Shown one piece after another: positions 18,053 through 27,180 of a DNA stretch of 64,000 nt. Where the stretch lies: assembly GCA_903823025.1 (NCBI GenBank), contig CAIJRK010000087.1, forward strand, positions 1-64,000, written 5' to 3'. Both the position numbers and the translations under genes were made by a program. Position 1 is the stretch's first letter, and every line of letters starts with the position of its first letter. Source of the stretch: an uncultured beta proteobacterium (GTDB taxonomy: Bacteria; Pseudomonadota; Gammaproteobacteria; Burkholderiales; Burkholderiaceae_C). The notes under the pieces were generated by a model that saw only the letters and a program-made list of their open reading frames with translations, did no database searches and had not been told where the DNA came from.

Positions 18053-18245
18053 GTGGGGGGTAACGGGCCGCCAGGCCACGCCAGCCGGGCCTTGTGACAG
18101 ATTGATGACTAATTAAGCAGTAAAAACACATGGCAACCCATAACCTGTACGACAGCCTCTCAAACACCCGATTTTTTGTATTCAATGTCGTGAAATGGCG
18201 CGACTGCGGAGAATCTGTCCCTCCTAACCTTGTTGAAATATTTTT

Positions 18246-19559
18246 ATGTTTGAAGTCAAGTTACCCGTTATGACGCCCGCAATATGGCCCGTAGGCGCGC
18301 TCTGCCATGCGATTGCGCAGACCCTGGACGCTCAATTTAATCCGGTTGCAGTGCGTGGAGAGATTTCCGGGTTTTCTCGGGCCGCCAGTGGTCATTGTTA
18401 TTTTTCTCTCAAGGATGAAAACGGCCAGATTCGCTGTGCGATGTTTCGCCGGGCAGCGAATTCACTGGATTTTTCTCCGCGAGATGGTGACTTGGTCGAG
18501 GTGCAGGGCCGTTTGGGCGTGTACGAGCCGCGAGGTGATCTTCAGCTGATTGTTGAAAACATGCGTCAAGCCGGCCAAGGCGCACTATTCGAGCAGTTTC
18601 TCAAACTCAAAGCCAAGCTGGAAGCAGAAGGCTTGTTTGACGCGGCTAAAAAGCGACGCTTGCCCGAGATGCCGCGTGGCATTGGTGTCGTCACGTCGTT
18701 GGGCGCTGCGGCCTTGCATGATGTGGTAACTGCTTTGCAGCGCCGGGTTCCGCATATTGCCGTGGTAGTAGCGCCGGCCTCTGTCCAAGGCAACAGTGCT
18801 CCTGCTGAATTGATGAAAGCCTTAACTTCGTTATATCGACTCGCGCCAGAAGGTCGCGCGGCAACGTCTGCGCCAACCCCGATCATTGACGTTATTTTGC
18901 TGGTGCGGGGGGGTGGCTCCCTGGAAGATTTGTGGTCGTTTAATGACGAACAATTAATACGCACACTGGCGCAAAGCCCCGTGCCCGTTGTGTGTGGCGT
19001 AGGTCACGAAACCGATTTCACGCTGGCTGATTTTGTGGCTGATTTGCGGGCGCCTACCCCTACCGCAGCGGCTGAATTAGTAGCGCAGCCGCGCGAGGTC
19101 GGGTTGCGTGCGCTTGACGCGAGCGCCCGGCGCTTGCAAGAGGCGACCTTCAGGCATCTGGATCAGCAAAGTCAGCGTCTTGATATGACACTGGCCCGAC
19201 TTGGACGTCCGTCCTCCTTGGTGAGTCGGCAACGGATGCAGTTGGCCTCCAACGCGCAACGGTTGCAGCATTTGTCGCTCATCGTCTTAACGCAACGCCA
19301 ACAGACTTTGCAGCAGCAACAAGTGCGTTGGCCGACGTTGATGCAGCATGATCTGAAACGCAAGCAAGACCGTCTGGAGCGCGCTGGCTTGCGCTTGAGT
19401 TTGCTGGACCCTTCACTGGTCTTGCAGCGGGGTTACGCCTGGTTAAGCAACGCGCAGGGCGTGCCCGTCACAAGCGTGTGGCAAACCCAGGCGGGCCAGC
19501 AGGTGCGAGCCACCCTTGCTGATGGCGCGGTTGATTTGACGGTATTGCCACCTGCGTAA
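18246..19559 (+). CDS. xseA: Exodeoxyribonuclease VII large subunit
   Basis: XseA, 437 residues, the catalytic subunit of exonuclease VII, which degrades single-stranded DNA from both ends. The N-terminal OB-fold (AVRGEISGFSRAASGHCYFSLKDE) leads into the nuclease core (GIGVVTSLGAAALHDV, LLVRGGGSLEDLWSFNDE and GVGHETDFTLADFVADLRAPTPTAAAE) and a C-terminal coiled coil. ATG 18246 is used; an ATG eight codons later is possible. The small subunit xseB is not in the window. sodB follows after 49 bp. Confidence 0.96.
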   Translation: MFEVKLPVMTPAIWPVGALCHAIAQTLDAQFNPVAVRGEISGFSRAASGHCYFSLKDENGQIRCAMFRRAANSLDFSPRDGDLVEVQGRLGVYEPRGDLQLIVENMRQAGQGALFEQFLKLKAKLEAEGLFDAAKKRRLPEMPRGIGVVTSLGAAALHDVVTALQRRVPHIAVVVAPASVQGNSAPAELMKALTSLYRLAPEGRAATSAPTPIIDVILLVRGGGSLEDLWSFNDEQLIRTLAQSPVPVVCGVGHETDFTLADFVADLRAPTPTAAAELVAQPREVGLRALDASARRLQEATFRHLDQQSQRLDMTLARLGRPSSLVSRQRMQLASNAQRLQHLSLIVLTQRQQTLQQQQVRWPTLMQHDLKRKQDRLERAGLRLSLLDPSLVLQRGYAWLSNAQGVPVTSVWQTQAGQQVRATLADGAVDLTVLPPA

Positions 19560-19608
19560 CCATTGTTTCTACAATCACATCTTCACATCAACCAACCCGA
19601 AGGACTTC

Positions 19609-20190
19609 ATGGAACATACCCTACCTGCTCTGCCTTTTGCAATTGACGCACTGGCCCCCAACTACTCCCAGGAAGCCTTGGAATACCACTATGGCAAGCA
19701 TCACAATGCTTACGTGGTCAATCTCAATAACCTGCAAAAAGGCACCGAGTTTGAATCCATGACACTCGAAGAGATTGTCAAAAAGTCCACCGGCGGTATT
19801 TACAACAACTCAGCACAAATCTGGAATCACACCTTTTTCTGGAACTGTATGAAACCTAATGGCGGCGGTGAACCCACTGGCGCCCTGGCCGCTGCCATCA
19901 ATGCGAAATGGGGCACTTATGCCGCTTTCAAAGAGGCTTTCATCAAGTCAGCCGTCGGCAACTTTGGTTCAGGCTGGACTTGGCTGATCAAGAAGGCGGA
20001 CGGCTCGGTTGACATTGTCAACATGGGCGCTGCTGGCACGCCGTTGACAACCGTTGACACAGCCTTGCTAACCGTTGACGTGTGGGAACACGCCTACTAC
20101 ATCGACTACCGCAACATGCGCCCCAAGTATGTTGAAACGTTCCTTGAAAAACTGGTGAACTGGAACTTTGCCGAAGCTAACTTCGCCTAA
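19609..20190 (+). CDS. sodB: Superoxide dismutase (Fe)
   Basis: Iron superoxide dismutase, 193 residues, converting superoxide to peroxide and oxygen. Features include MEHTLPALPF, YHYGKHHNAYV (metal-ligand His), the WNHTFFWNCM motif and the DVWEHAYYIDYRN motif with Asp and His ligands. The Fe/Mn family is certain; the iron preference is inferred from the overall resemblance to SodB. No signal peptide, so cytosolic. AAGGA lies 5-10 bases before the start. The gene ends at a strong terminator shared with the convergent DUF192 gene. Confidence 0.95.
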   Translation: MEHTLPALPFAIDALAPNYSQEALEYHYGKHHNAYVVNLNNLQKGTEFESMTLEEIVKKSTGGIYNNSAQIWNHTFFWNCMKPNGGGEPTGALAAAINAKWGTYAAFKEAFIKSAVGNFGSGWTWLIKKADGSVDIVNMGAAGTPLTTVDTALLTVDVWEHAYYIDYRNMRPKYVETFLEKLVNWNFAEANFA

Positions 20191-20210
20191 ATTTCAAAGC
20201 ATCAGATGCA

Positions 20211-20238
20211 AAAAAACCATCGTTTACGATGGTTTTTT
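20211..20238. terminator. Bidirectional intrinsic terminator between sodB and the DUF192 gene
   Basis: A perfect 12-bp stem (20211-20222 with 20227-20238) with loop TTTA has A-runs on one side and T-runs on the other. It can therefore terminate sodB transcription on the plus strand and the converging DUF192 gene, which stops at 20242, on the minus strand. Confidence 0.9.
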
Positions 20239-20241
20239 TCG

Positions 20242-20694
20242 TCACCGGGTCTCGAACGGCTGTCCGCCCAGTTTGAAGCCTGCTTTAAGCCCTTTCTTGT
20301 CAAACCAGCCCTTATTCATTTCAAGCACATAGCGAACCGGTTGCTTCGAGCAATGCGACTCGGTCGTTTGGGGCTTCATGTCGGCTAGGTTGATGATGGT
20401 GCCATCGTCAGCGACGAAAGCGGCAGTCAGGGCGAGTTCGGTGTTTTTCATCCAAAAGCATTGCACGCTGGCTTGTTCAAAGGCAAACAACATGCCCTCT
20501 GAAGCGGGCATATTTTTCCGAAACATCAGGCCGACCTCTCTTTGGGTCGGCGTTGCCGCTATTTGCGCATCAATCAAATACATGCCTGCTGATAGCTTGA
20601 CGCGCTGCAAATCCATTTGTGCGGCGGTCTGTGCGTAGCTTAAGTTGCCCAGGATGAGCGCCAACCCGATGAGTCCAAGTGAGATTTTTTTCAT
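20242..20694 (-). CDS. DUF192 family exported protein
   Basis: A 150-residue protein from ATG 20694, giving the signal peptide MKKISLGLIGLALILGNLSYAQ; an upstream TTG in frame is less likely. The mature part matches DUF192: IDAQIAATPTQREVGLMFRKNMPASEGMLFAFE and CFWMKNTELALTAAFVADDG. The family's function is unknown; members are small periplasmic or secreted proteins. It has no operon partner here and ends at the terminator it shares with sodB. Confidence 0.88.
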   Translation of the reverse strand: MKKISLGLIGLALILGNLSYAQTAAQMDLQRVKLSAGMYLIDAQIAATPTQREVGLMFRKNMPASEGMLFAFEQASVQCFWMKNTELALTAAFVADDGTIINLADMKPQTTESHCSKQPVRYVLEMNKGWFDKKGLKAGFKLGGQPFETR

Positions 20695-20886
20695 GACGTG
20701 ATTTTGACTCAAGGCAGCAATTTTTGCCCACAGCTTAGGAGGGGATTGCTGATAGTTGACAGAAAACAGTAATTTTTTGAGACTAGAATTCGGGCGAGCC
20801 TTCGACCCAACTGGAACAAAGGTTTTCGGCTGGTTCAGGCATCAAAAATTGCACAGATTAAACCAATTAACGGAGACTCAAGCAAC

Positions 20887-22140
20887 ATGTACCAGCACAT
20901 CAAGGTGCCTTCAGAAGGCCAAAAAATTACCGTCAACGCTGACTTTTCGTTGAACGTTCCTGATCAACCCATCATTCCCTTTATTGAAGGCGACGGTACC
21001 GGCGCAGACATTACGCCCGTCATGATGAAAGTGGTTGATGCCGCTGTTGCCAAAGCCTACGCTGGCAAGAAACAGATTCACTGGATGGAAGTCTATGCCG
21101 GTGAAAAATCAACCAAAGTTTACGGCCCCGATCAGTGGCTGCCCAAAGAAACGCTAGACGCTCTTCGCGACTATGTGGTGTCCATCAAAGGCCCACTGAC
21201 CACGCCCGTGGGCGGCGGTATTCGCTCCTTGAATGTGGCGATGCGTCAGGAACTTGACTTGTATGTCTGCCTGCGTCCTGTCCAATATTTTGACGGCGTG
21301 CCCAGCCCCGTGAAAGAGCCACAGAAGACCAACATGGTCATCTTCCGTGAAAACTCTGAAGATATTTATGCCGGTATCGAGTTCGAGGCCGAGTCTGCCA
21401 ACGCCAAGAAACTCATCAAGTTCTTGCAGGACGAAATGGGCGTTACAAAAATTCGTTTCCCTAACACGTCAGGCATCGGCATCAAGCCAGTCTCGCGTGA
21501 AGGCACTGAACGTCTGGTGCGCAAGGCGCTGCAATACACGATTGACAATGACAAGCCAAGCCTGACTATCGTGCACAAGGGCAACATCATGAAGTACACC
21601 GAAGGTGGCTTCCGTGATTGGGCCTACAACCTGGCCCAGAAAGAGTTTGGCGCTGAATTGATTGACGGCGGCCCCTGGATGAAATTCAAAAATCCAAAAA
21701 CAGGCAAAGAGATCATTGTCAAAGACAGCATTGCCGATGCGTTCTTGCAACAAATTTTGTTGCGTCCTGCTGAATACAGCGTGATCGCAACCTTGAATTT
21801 GAACGGCGACTACATTTCAGACGCCCTGGCAGCCCAAGTGGGCGGCATTGGCATTGCACCCGGCGCTAACCTGAGCGACACCATTGGTGTGTTTGAAGCC
21901 ACACACGGCACAGCCCCTAAATACGCAGGTAAAGATTACGTGAACCCCGGTTCTGAAATTCTTTCCGCTGAAATGATGCTGCGCCACATGGGCTGGAACG
22001 AAGCCGCTGATGCCATCATTAACTCTATGAAAAAATCTATCGACAGCAAAAAAGTCACGTATGACTTTGCCCGCTTGATGGAGGGCGCTACGCAGGTGAG
22101 CTGCTCCGGTTTTGGACAGGTCATGATCGACAATATGTAA
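20887..22140 (+). CDS. icd: Isocitrate dehydrogenase (NADP)
   Basis: Icd, 417 residues, oxidises isocitrate to 2-oxoglutarate in the TCA cycle. The sequence follows the E. coli-type dimeric enzyme: [15 protein letters not shown], the substrate-binding [31 protein letters not shown] and the C-terminal [19 protein letters not shown]. It is preceded by GGAGACTC at good spacing and followed by two hairpins, the second a terminator. It appears to be monocistronic. Confidence 0.97.
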   Translation: MYQHIKVPSEGQKITVNADFSLNVPDQPIIPFIEGDGTGADITPVMMKVVDAAVAKAYAGKKQIHWMEVYAGEKSTKVYGPDQWLPKETLDALRDYVVSIKGPLTTPVGGGIRSLNVAMRQELDLYVCLRPVQYFDGVPSPVKEPQKTNMVIFRENSEDIYAGIEFEAESANAKKLIKFLQDEMGVTKIRFPNTSGIGIKPVSREGTERLVRKALQYTIDNDKPSLTIVHKGNIMKYTEGGFRDWAYNLAQKEFGAELIDGGPWMKFKNPKTGKEIIVKDSIADAFLQQILLRPAEYSVIATLNLNGDYISDALAAQVGGIGIAPGANLSDTIGVFEATHGTAPKYAGKDYVNPGSEILSAEMMLRHMGWNEAADAIINSMKKSIDSKKVTYDFARLMEGATQVSCSGFGQVMIDNM

Positions 22141-22187
22141 TTGTTGTCAGATTATTCCTGACAAGGTTGAGGCCTTGTCAGACTCTC

Positions 22188-22222
22188 AACCGCTCTGGCT
22201 AACTGGCTTGAGCGGTTTTTTT
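22188..22222 (+). terminator. Intrinsic terminator after icd
   Basis: AACCGCTC (22188-22195) pairs with GAGCGGTT (22210-22217) and a run of seven T follows. Just upstream, 22158-22181 forms a separate perfect 9-bp hairpin without a T-run, so the icd transcript ends in two tandem stem-loops. Confidence 0.85.
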
Positions 22223-22305
22223 CTTGGCTTTTTCTTGAATGTCAAAAAAATGTCACCAAGTCTCCTGCATCGTGCCGACTTCGGTGCGCTCGATAGAATG
22301 AAATT

Positions 22306-22665
22306 ATGGTAACCAAATCTCCCGTCGTCCCAACTGTTACGCCCGTCCGTCAACCCGATCAAGACGGCGGCGCTGTTGTTTTGGAGCGCCGAACGCAAAA
22401 AACACAGCCACCGCAGATGCATCAAGTGGTGTTGCTCAATGATGACTACACCCCCATGGAGTTTGTGGTGGTGGTTATTCAAGAATTTTTTGCCAAAGAT
22501 TTGGAGTCTGCGACTCAAATTATGCTAAAAATTCATCTGGATGGGCGTGGCGTTTGCGGGGTTTACTCCAAAGATGTTGCGGCCACCAAAGTGGATCAGG
22601 TTCTGGATGCAGCGGCCAAGGCCGGACACCCCTTAAAGTGCATCAGTGAACCTGTTGATTTTTAG
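22306..22665 (+). CDS. clpS: ATP-dependent Clp protease adaptor ClpS
   Basis: ClpS, 119 residues, binds N-degron substrates and hands them to ClpAP. After a disordered N-terminal tail come the family motifs [18 protein letters not shown] and [17 protein letters not shown]. The gene lies 81 bp upstream of clpA in the usual adaptor-chaperone order. Confidence 0.96.
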   Translation: MVTKSPVVPTVTPVRQPDQDGGAVVLERRTQKTQPPQMHQVVLLNDDYTPMEFVVVVIQEFFAKDLESATQIMLKIHLDGRGVCGVYSKDVAATKVDQVLDAAAKAGHPLKCISEPVDF

Positions 22666-22746
22666 CTAAAGAATCACATGTAGGCACAGCTGATATTGAA
22701 ATCAGATTACAGTTAAACATCAAAGCAAGGCTAAAAAGGAAACCCT

Positions 22747-25074
22747 ATGATCGCTCAAGAATTGGAAGTCAGCCTTCACATGGCGTTTGTCGAGGCACGT
22801 CAACAGCGTCATGAGTTCATTACGGTGGAGCATTTGTTGCTCGCCTTATTGGACAATCCCAGTGCTGCGGAAGTGTTGCGGGCCTGTTCTGCCAACATTG
22901 ACGATTTGCGCAAGTCTTTGTCCAACTTCATCAAAGACAACACCCCGCAGGTGGCTGGTTCAGACGATGTGGATACACAGCCTACCCTTGGATTTCAGCG
23001 TGTGATTCAACGTGCGATCATGCACGTCCAGTCCACGGGCAGCGGCAAGAAGGAGGTCACGGGGGCCAATGTGCTGGTGGCCATCTTTGGTGAAAAAGAT
23101 TCCCATGCGGTGTATTACCTCCATCAGCAAGGCGTGACCCGGCTGGATGTGGTGAACTTCATTGCCCACGGGATCAAGAAAACTGATCCGCCAGAACCCA
23201 CCAAAACAGGCGAAAGTCAAGCTGAAAGCGAAGAGGGCGGTGCAGAGAAAAACGAAAAGGCGTCACCGCTTGAACAGTACACCATCAATTTGAATCAACT
23301 CGCCAAAGACGGCAAGATTGACCCGTTGATCGGTCGTGAATACGAAGTTGAGCGGGTGATTCAGATTTTGTGCCGCCGGCGTAAAAATAATCCACTGCTA
23401 GTCGGTGAGGCGGGCGTGGGCAAAACGGCGATTGCCGAAGGTTTGGCATGGCGCATCACGCAAAAAAATGTGCCTGAAATCCTGGCCGATTCTGTCGTTT
23501 ATTCGCTGGATATGGGCGCGTTGCTGGCTGGTACCAAATACCGGGGCGATTTTGAACAGCGACTCAAAGGCGTGTTGAAGTCGCTCAAAGACAAGCCCAA
23601 TGCCGTCTTGTTTATTGATGAAATACACACGCTGATTGGTGCGGGTGCGGCTTCAGGCGGCACGCTGGATGCGTCTAACTTGCTCAAGCCGGGTTTGAGT
23701 TCCGGTGCCTTGAAATGCATTGGGGCCACGACATTTACCGAGTACCGGGGCATCTTTGAAAAAGATGCGGCGCTATCACGGCGCTTCCAGAAAGTCGATG
23801 TGGTCGAGCCTACGATTGAACAAACTGTAGAAATCCTGAAAGGCCTGAAATCTCGTTTTGAAGAGCACCACAATGTCAAATACGCGGTTGCTGCCTTGCA
23901 GGCTGCGGCAGAGTTGAGTGCCAAGTACATCAATGACCGTCATTTGCCGGACAAAGCCATTGATGTCATTGACGAGGCGGGCGCTGCACAACGTATTTTG
24001 CCGCCGTCCAAACGCAAGAAAATTATCAGCAAGACCGAGGTTGAAGAGATCGTGGCAAAAATTGCCCGCATTCCTCCTGCCAATGTCTCCAACGATGATC
24101 GCGGCAAACTCAAGACGCTGGAGCGTGATCTCAAGAACGTGGTGTTTGGTCAGGATAAGGCCATTGACATGCTGGCGTCTGCCGTGAAGATGGCGCGTTC
24201 AGGCCTGGGCAAAGGCGATAAGCCGATTGGTTCGTTCCTGTTCAGCGGCCCAACGGGCGTTGGCAAGACCGAGGCGGCCAAACAGTTGGCCTACATCATG
24301 GGCATTGACCTGATTCGTTTTGACATGAGCGAATACATGGAGCAGCACGCGGTTAGCCGCTTGATTGGTGCACCTCCAGGCTATGTGGGGTTTGACCAAG
24401 GTGGTTTGCTGACCGAAGCCATTACCAAGAAACCGCATTGCGTTTTGTTGCTTGATGAAATCGAAAAAGCGCATCCAGCCATTTTCAATGTGCTGCTTCA
24501 AGTGATGGATCACGGCACTTTGACGGACAACAATGGGCGTAAAGCTGATTTCCGCAACGTCATCATCATCATGACGACCAATGCGGGGGCCGAGTCCATG
24601 AACAAAACAGTCATGGGGTTCACCAATATCCGCGAAGCCGGTGATGAAATGGCTGACATCAAACGTTTGTTCACCCCTGAGTTCCGTAATCGCCTGGATT
24701 CGGTGGTCAGCTTCAAAGCGCTGGATGAAGTGGTCATCATGCGTGTGGTTGACAAGTTCTTGCTGCAGCTCGAAGCCCAGTTGGCTGACAAGAAAGTTGA
24801 TGTCACTTTCACCGATAAGCTGCGTAAACACCTGGCCAAGAAGGGTTTTGATCCGCTCATGGGTGCACGTCCGATGCAACGCCTGATTCAGGACACGATT
24901 CGTCGTGCACTGGCCGATGAGTTGCTCTTTGGTCGCTTGACCGATGGCGGTCACTTGACGGTGGATCTCGATGACAAGGACGAAAGTAAAACCGAGGTGT
25001 TGCTTGAAATTCACCCCCTGACGAAGAAAGAGGGAAAACCCAAGCCTGAGGCCCAAGTCGCAACCGCAGGCTAA
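22747..25074 (+). CDS. clpA: ATP-dependent Clp protease ATP-binding subunit ClpA
   Basis: ClpA unfoldase, 775 residues, partner of ClpP. It has the N-terminal Clp-N repeat domain (MIAQELEVSLHMAFVEARQQRHEFITVEHLLLALL), a first AAA module with GEAGVGKT and LFIDEIH, and a second with GPTGVGKT and LLLDEIEKAHP. There is no long middle domain, which separates it from ClpB. The extreme C-terminus is Lys/Glu-rich. The clpP gene is not in the window. A strong terminator follows. Confidence 0.97.
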   Translation: MIAQELEVSLHMAFVEARQQRHEFITVEHLLLALLDNPSAAEVLRACSANIDDLRKSLSNFIKDNTPQVAGSDDVDTQPTLGFQRVIQRAIMHVQSTGSGKKEVTGANVLVAIFGEKDSHAVYYLHQQGVTRLDVVNFIAHGIKKTDPPEPTKTGESQAESEEGGAEKNEKASPLEQYTINLNQLAKDGKIDPLIGREYEVERVIQILCRRRKNNPLLVGEAGVGKTAIAEGLAWRITQKNVPEILADSVVYSLDMGALLAGTKYRGDFEQRLKGVLKSLKDKPNAVLFIDEIHTLIGAGAASGGTLDASNLLKPGLSSGALKCIGATTFTEYRGIFEKDAALSRRFQKVDVVEPTIEQTVEILKGLKSRFEEHHNVKYAVAALQAAAELSAKYINDRHLPDKAIDVIDEAGAAQRILPPSKRKKIISKTEVEEIVAKIARIPPANVSNDDRGKLKTLERDLKNVVFGQDKAIDMLASAVKMARSGLGKGDKPIGSFLFSGPTGVGKTEAAKQLAYIMGIDLIRFDMSEYMEQHAVSRLIGAPPGYVGFDQGGLLTEAITKKPHCVLLLDEIEKAHPAIFNVLLQVMDHGTLTDNNGRKADFRNVIIIMTTNAGAESMNKTVMGFTNIREAGDEMADIKRLFTPEFRNRLDSVVSFKALDEVVIMRVVDKFLLQLEAQLADKKVDVTFTDKLRKHLAKKGFDPLMGARPMQRLIQDTIRRALADELLFGRLTDGGHLTVDLDDKDESKTEVLLEIHPLTKKEGKPKPEAQVATAG

Positions 25075-25102
25075 AAGCACCAGCGAGACAGGCCAAAACT
25101 AA

Positions 25103-25139
25103 AAAGGGCGCAGATGGAATCAATCCATCTGCGCCCTTT
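25103..25139. terminator. Bidirectional intrinsic terminator between clpA and the iron-binding gene
   Basis: A perfect 15-bp stem (25103-25117 with 25125-25139) with a 7-base loop is flanked by A-rich DNA on the left and TTT on the right. It serves clpA on the plus strand and the convergent binding-protein gene, which stops at 25158, on the minus strand. Confidence 0.92.
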
Positions 25140-25157
25140 AATCCGTCCAGGTTTCCT

Positions 25158-26201
25158 TTATTTGAAGCCGACGCGATCCAGCATTTGCTGAACCTTGACT
25201 TGGTTCATGCCTACCGCACTGATTGGAATAGTTTCGGTCTTGAAACTGCCACCCGTCATCGCCTGTAAGGCCGGGTTGTTGATTTTGATGCCTTTCGTTG
25301 CTGGCCACTCGTTGTTGCCGTTCGCAAAATGCTCTTGTGCTGACGCACTCGCTAAATATTCCAGAAATTTAATCGCGTTAGCTGGATTCTTGGCATTCAT
25401 TGCCACCGCCCCGCCCGCCACATTAACGTGTGTGCCCCAAGTCGATTGATTGGGGAAAACAACGCCAACCCGATCCATGATGGCTTTGTCCTCAGGCTTG
25501 TCCGAGCGCATGATGCGCGCCAGATAGTAAGAGTTGGTGACGGCAACACCGCATTCACCGGCGGCAACCGCCTTGATCTGATCCGTGTCGCCGCCTCTGG
25601 GCGAGCGGGCCATGTTGTCAACCATTCCTTTGAGCCAAGCTTCTGTTTTTGGCTCGCCTAGATGCTCAAGCACGGCGCCAAATAAAGACAGGTTATAGGG
25701 ATGTGAGCCTGAACGAATGCAAAGTTTGCCTTTGTTTTTGGGGTCACCCAGTTCTTCATAGGTGTCAACGTCGGTTTTTTGAATTTTAACCTTGTTGTAC
25801 ACAATTACGCGGGCACGGGTTGAAAAGCCGAACCAGGGTGAGGCACCATCAGCGGTGGGTTTTCCGCGTAGTTGTGCGGGAATTGCCTCGTTCAATATTT
25901 TGGAATTAATAGGTTGAAACAGTCCCTCTACTTCACCTTTCCATAAACGCGAAGCGTCCACCATCAAAATAATGTCGGCAGGCGAGGCCGTCCCTTCGGC
26001 CTTCAGACGGGCGAGAATGCCGGCATCATCCGAATCAACCCGGTTAATTTTGATGCCGGTGGTCTGGCTGAATTGGCTGTAAAGCGCCTCATCGGTCGGG
26101 TAATGGCGCGCAGAATAAATATTGAGAACCTGGTCTTGCGCTGATGCTGCCGCGCACGCGAGCAAAATGGTGCAGGCAATGGGAATATGTTTTTTGAGCA
26201 T
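25158..26201 (-). CDS. Fe(III) ABC transporter substrate-binding protein (FbpA/FutA-like)
   Basis: A periplasmic binding protein of 347 residues, started at ATG 26201 so that it opens with the signal peptide MLKKHIPIACTILLACAAASAQ. The mature protein has the FbpA-type beginning VLNIYSARHYPTDEALYSQF and the pattern GVVFPNQSTWGTHVNVAGGAV. Paired tyrosines of this family bind ferric iron (TNSYYLARIM). No permease or ATPase gene is adjacent, so it works with components encoded elsewhere. A Fur-box-like site lies in its promoter region. Confidence 0.85.
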   Translation of the reverse strand: MLKKHIPIACTILLACAAASAQDQVLNIYSARHYPTDEALYSQFSQTTGIKINRVDSDDAGILARLKAEGTASPADIILMVDASRLWKGEVEGLFQPINSKILNEAIPAQLRGKPTADGASPWFGFSTRARVIVYNKVKIQKTDVDTYEELGDPKNKGKLCIRSGSHPYNLSLFGAVLEHLGEPKTEAWLKGMVDNMARSPRGGDTDQIKAVAAGECGVAVTNSYYLARIMRSDKPEDKAIMDRVGVVFPNQSTWGTHVNVAGGAVAMNAKNPANAIKFLEYLASASAQEHFANGNNEWPATKGIKINNPALQAMTGGSFKTETIPISAVGMNQVKVQQMLDRVGFK

Positions 26202-26240
26202 GTTGTGGCCTTTTATCAATGATGCAATTATCTTAACGCA

Positions 26241-26261
26241 AACGCGAATTATTCTCAATTA
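26241..26261 (-). promoter_or_regulatory. Candidate Fur box between the iron-binding gene and the patatin gene
   Basis: Read on the minus strand this AT-rich stretch contains TAATTGAGAATAATT, close to the AATGAGAATAATT half of typical Fur boxes. It lies in the 65-bp gap between the divergent genes at 26201 and 26267. Iron-repressed control of the iron-binding protein would make sense; the second half of the palindrome (CGCGTTT) is weak. Confidence 0.45.
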
Positions 26262-26266
26262 AAAGT

Positions 26267-27172
26267 ATGAAATTTTCTAAATTCAATTATTTTTTAACAT
26301 TGGTCAGTGCTTTTTTTATGGTCGGTTGTGCCTCTGTTTCTGTGCCCATCCGGCAAATTGATGCGCCTCCTGCGGTTCAGATCATCCCTAAAAAACCTCT
26401 CAAAATAGGGTTGGCTTTAGGTGGTGGCGCTGCCCGTGGTTTCGCCCATATTGGGGTGATTCAAGTGCTGGAAGAAGCGGGTATTCATCCTGATTTGGTG
26501 GTTGGAACTTCGGCAGGCAGTCTGGTCGCCGCCTTTTACGCCAGTGGGAAAACGGGGACGCAATTGCAAAAAATAGCTGAAACCATGGAGGAGGCAACGT
26601 TTGCCGATTGGACCCTGCCTATTTTTAGTCGAGGCATGTTGCGGGGTGAAGCTTTTGCGCGTTATGTGAGCGCGCAAGTCAATGGTCGGCTGATTGAAGG
26701 TATGTCCTTGCCGTTGGGGATTGTGGCAACAGACCTCAACAGTGGACAGGGAATTTTGTTCCAGCGGGGCGATACAGCTACTGCGGTGCGGGCTTCAAGT
26801 GCTGTTCCTGCGTTGTTTCAGCCCGTCAAAATATCAGGACGCGAGTATGTCGATGGCGGATTGGTCTCGCCCGTGCCAGTGCGTTATGCCCGCCAAATGG
26901 GGGCGGATTTGATCATTGCCGTTGATATATCCAACGCGCCAGAAAGCAACGCAGCCAACGATACTTTGCAAATTTTGATGCAAACGTTTTCAATCATGGG
27001 AAAAAGCATCAACAACTTTGAGTTGCGCGATGCGGAGGTGGTGGTGCGTCCGCTATTGCGCGACATTGCGAGTTCTGATTTTGGGGCACGGCGTCGCTCC
27101 ATTGAGGCAGGTCGGGTCGCCATGCAGGCCATGCTGCCGCAGTTGCGCGCCGCAATCAAGCGTCAAAATTAA
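26267..27172 (+). CDS. Patatin-like phospholipase family lipoprotein (RssA-type)
   Basis: A 301-residue protein with a lipoprotein signal (FMVG-C, Cys21) followed by a patatin domain: the oxyanion-hole GGGAARG (52-58), the nucleophile motif GTSAG with Ser82 and the dyad Asp196 in DGG. All catalytic elements are present, so lipid acyl-hydrolase activity is likely. Members resemble RssA/YchK, and the lipobox places this one in the envelope. It is convergent with the next gene (8-bp gap), and its short upstream gap is shared with the iron-binding gene. Confidence 0.85.
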   Translation: MKFSKFNYFLTLVSAFFMVGCASVSVPIRQIDAPPAVQIIPKKPLKIGLALGGGAARGFAHIGVIQVLEEAGIHPDLVVGTSAGSLVAAFYASGKTGTQLQKIAETMEEATFADWTLPIFSRGMLRGEAFARYVSAQVNGRLIEGMSLPLGIVATDLNSGQGILFQRGDTATAVRASSAVPALFQPVKISGREYVDGGLVSPVPVRYARQMGADLIIAVDISNAPESNAANDTLQILMQTFSIMGKSINNFELRDAEVVVRPLLRDIASSDFGARRRSIEAGRVAMQAMLPQLRAAIKRQN

Positions 27173-27180
27173 GAGATTTT

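Noticed and set aside
17906-18079. 58-codon N-terminal extension of exbB
   Set aside because: The stretch has no family resemblance, contains the tandem DnaA boxes, and a TTG with a good GGAG upstream gives a normal ExbB start.
24199-25080. 293-codon open frame opposite clpA
   Set aside because: Antisense to the second AAA module of clpA with no domain or start signal; a by-product of clpA codon bias.
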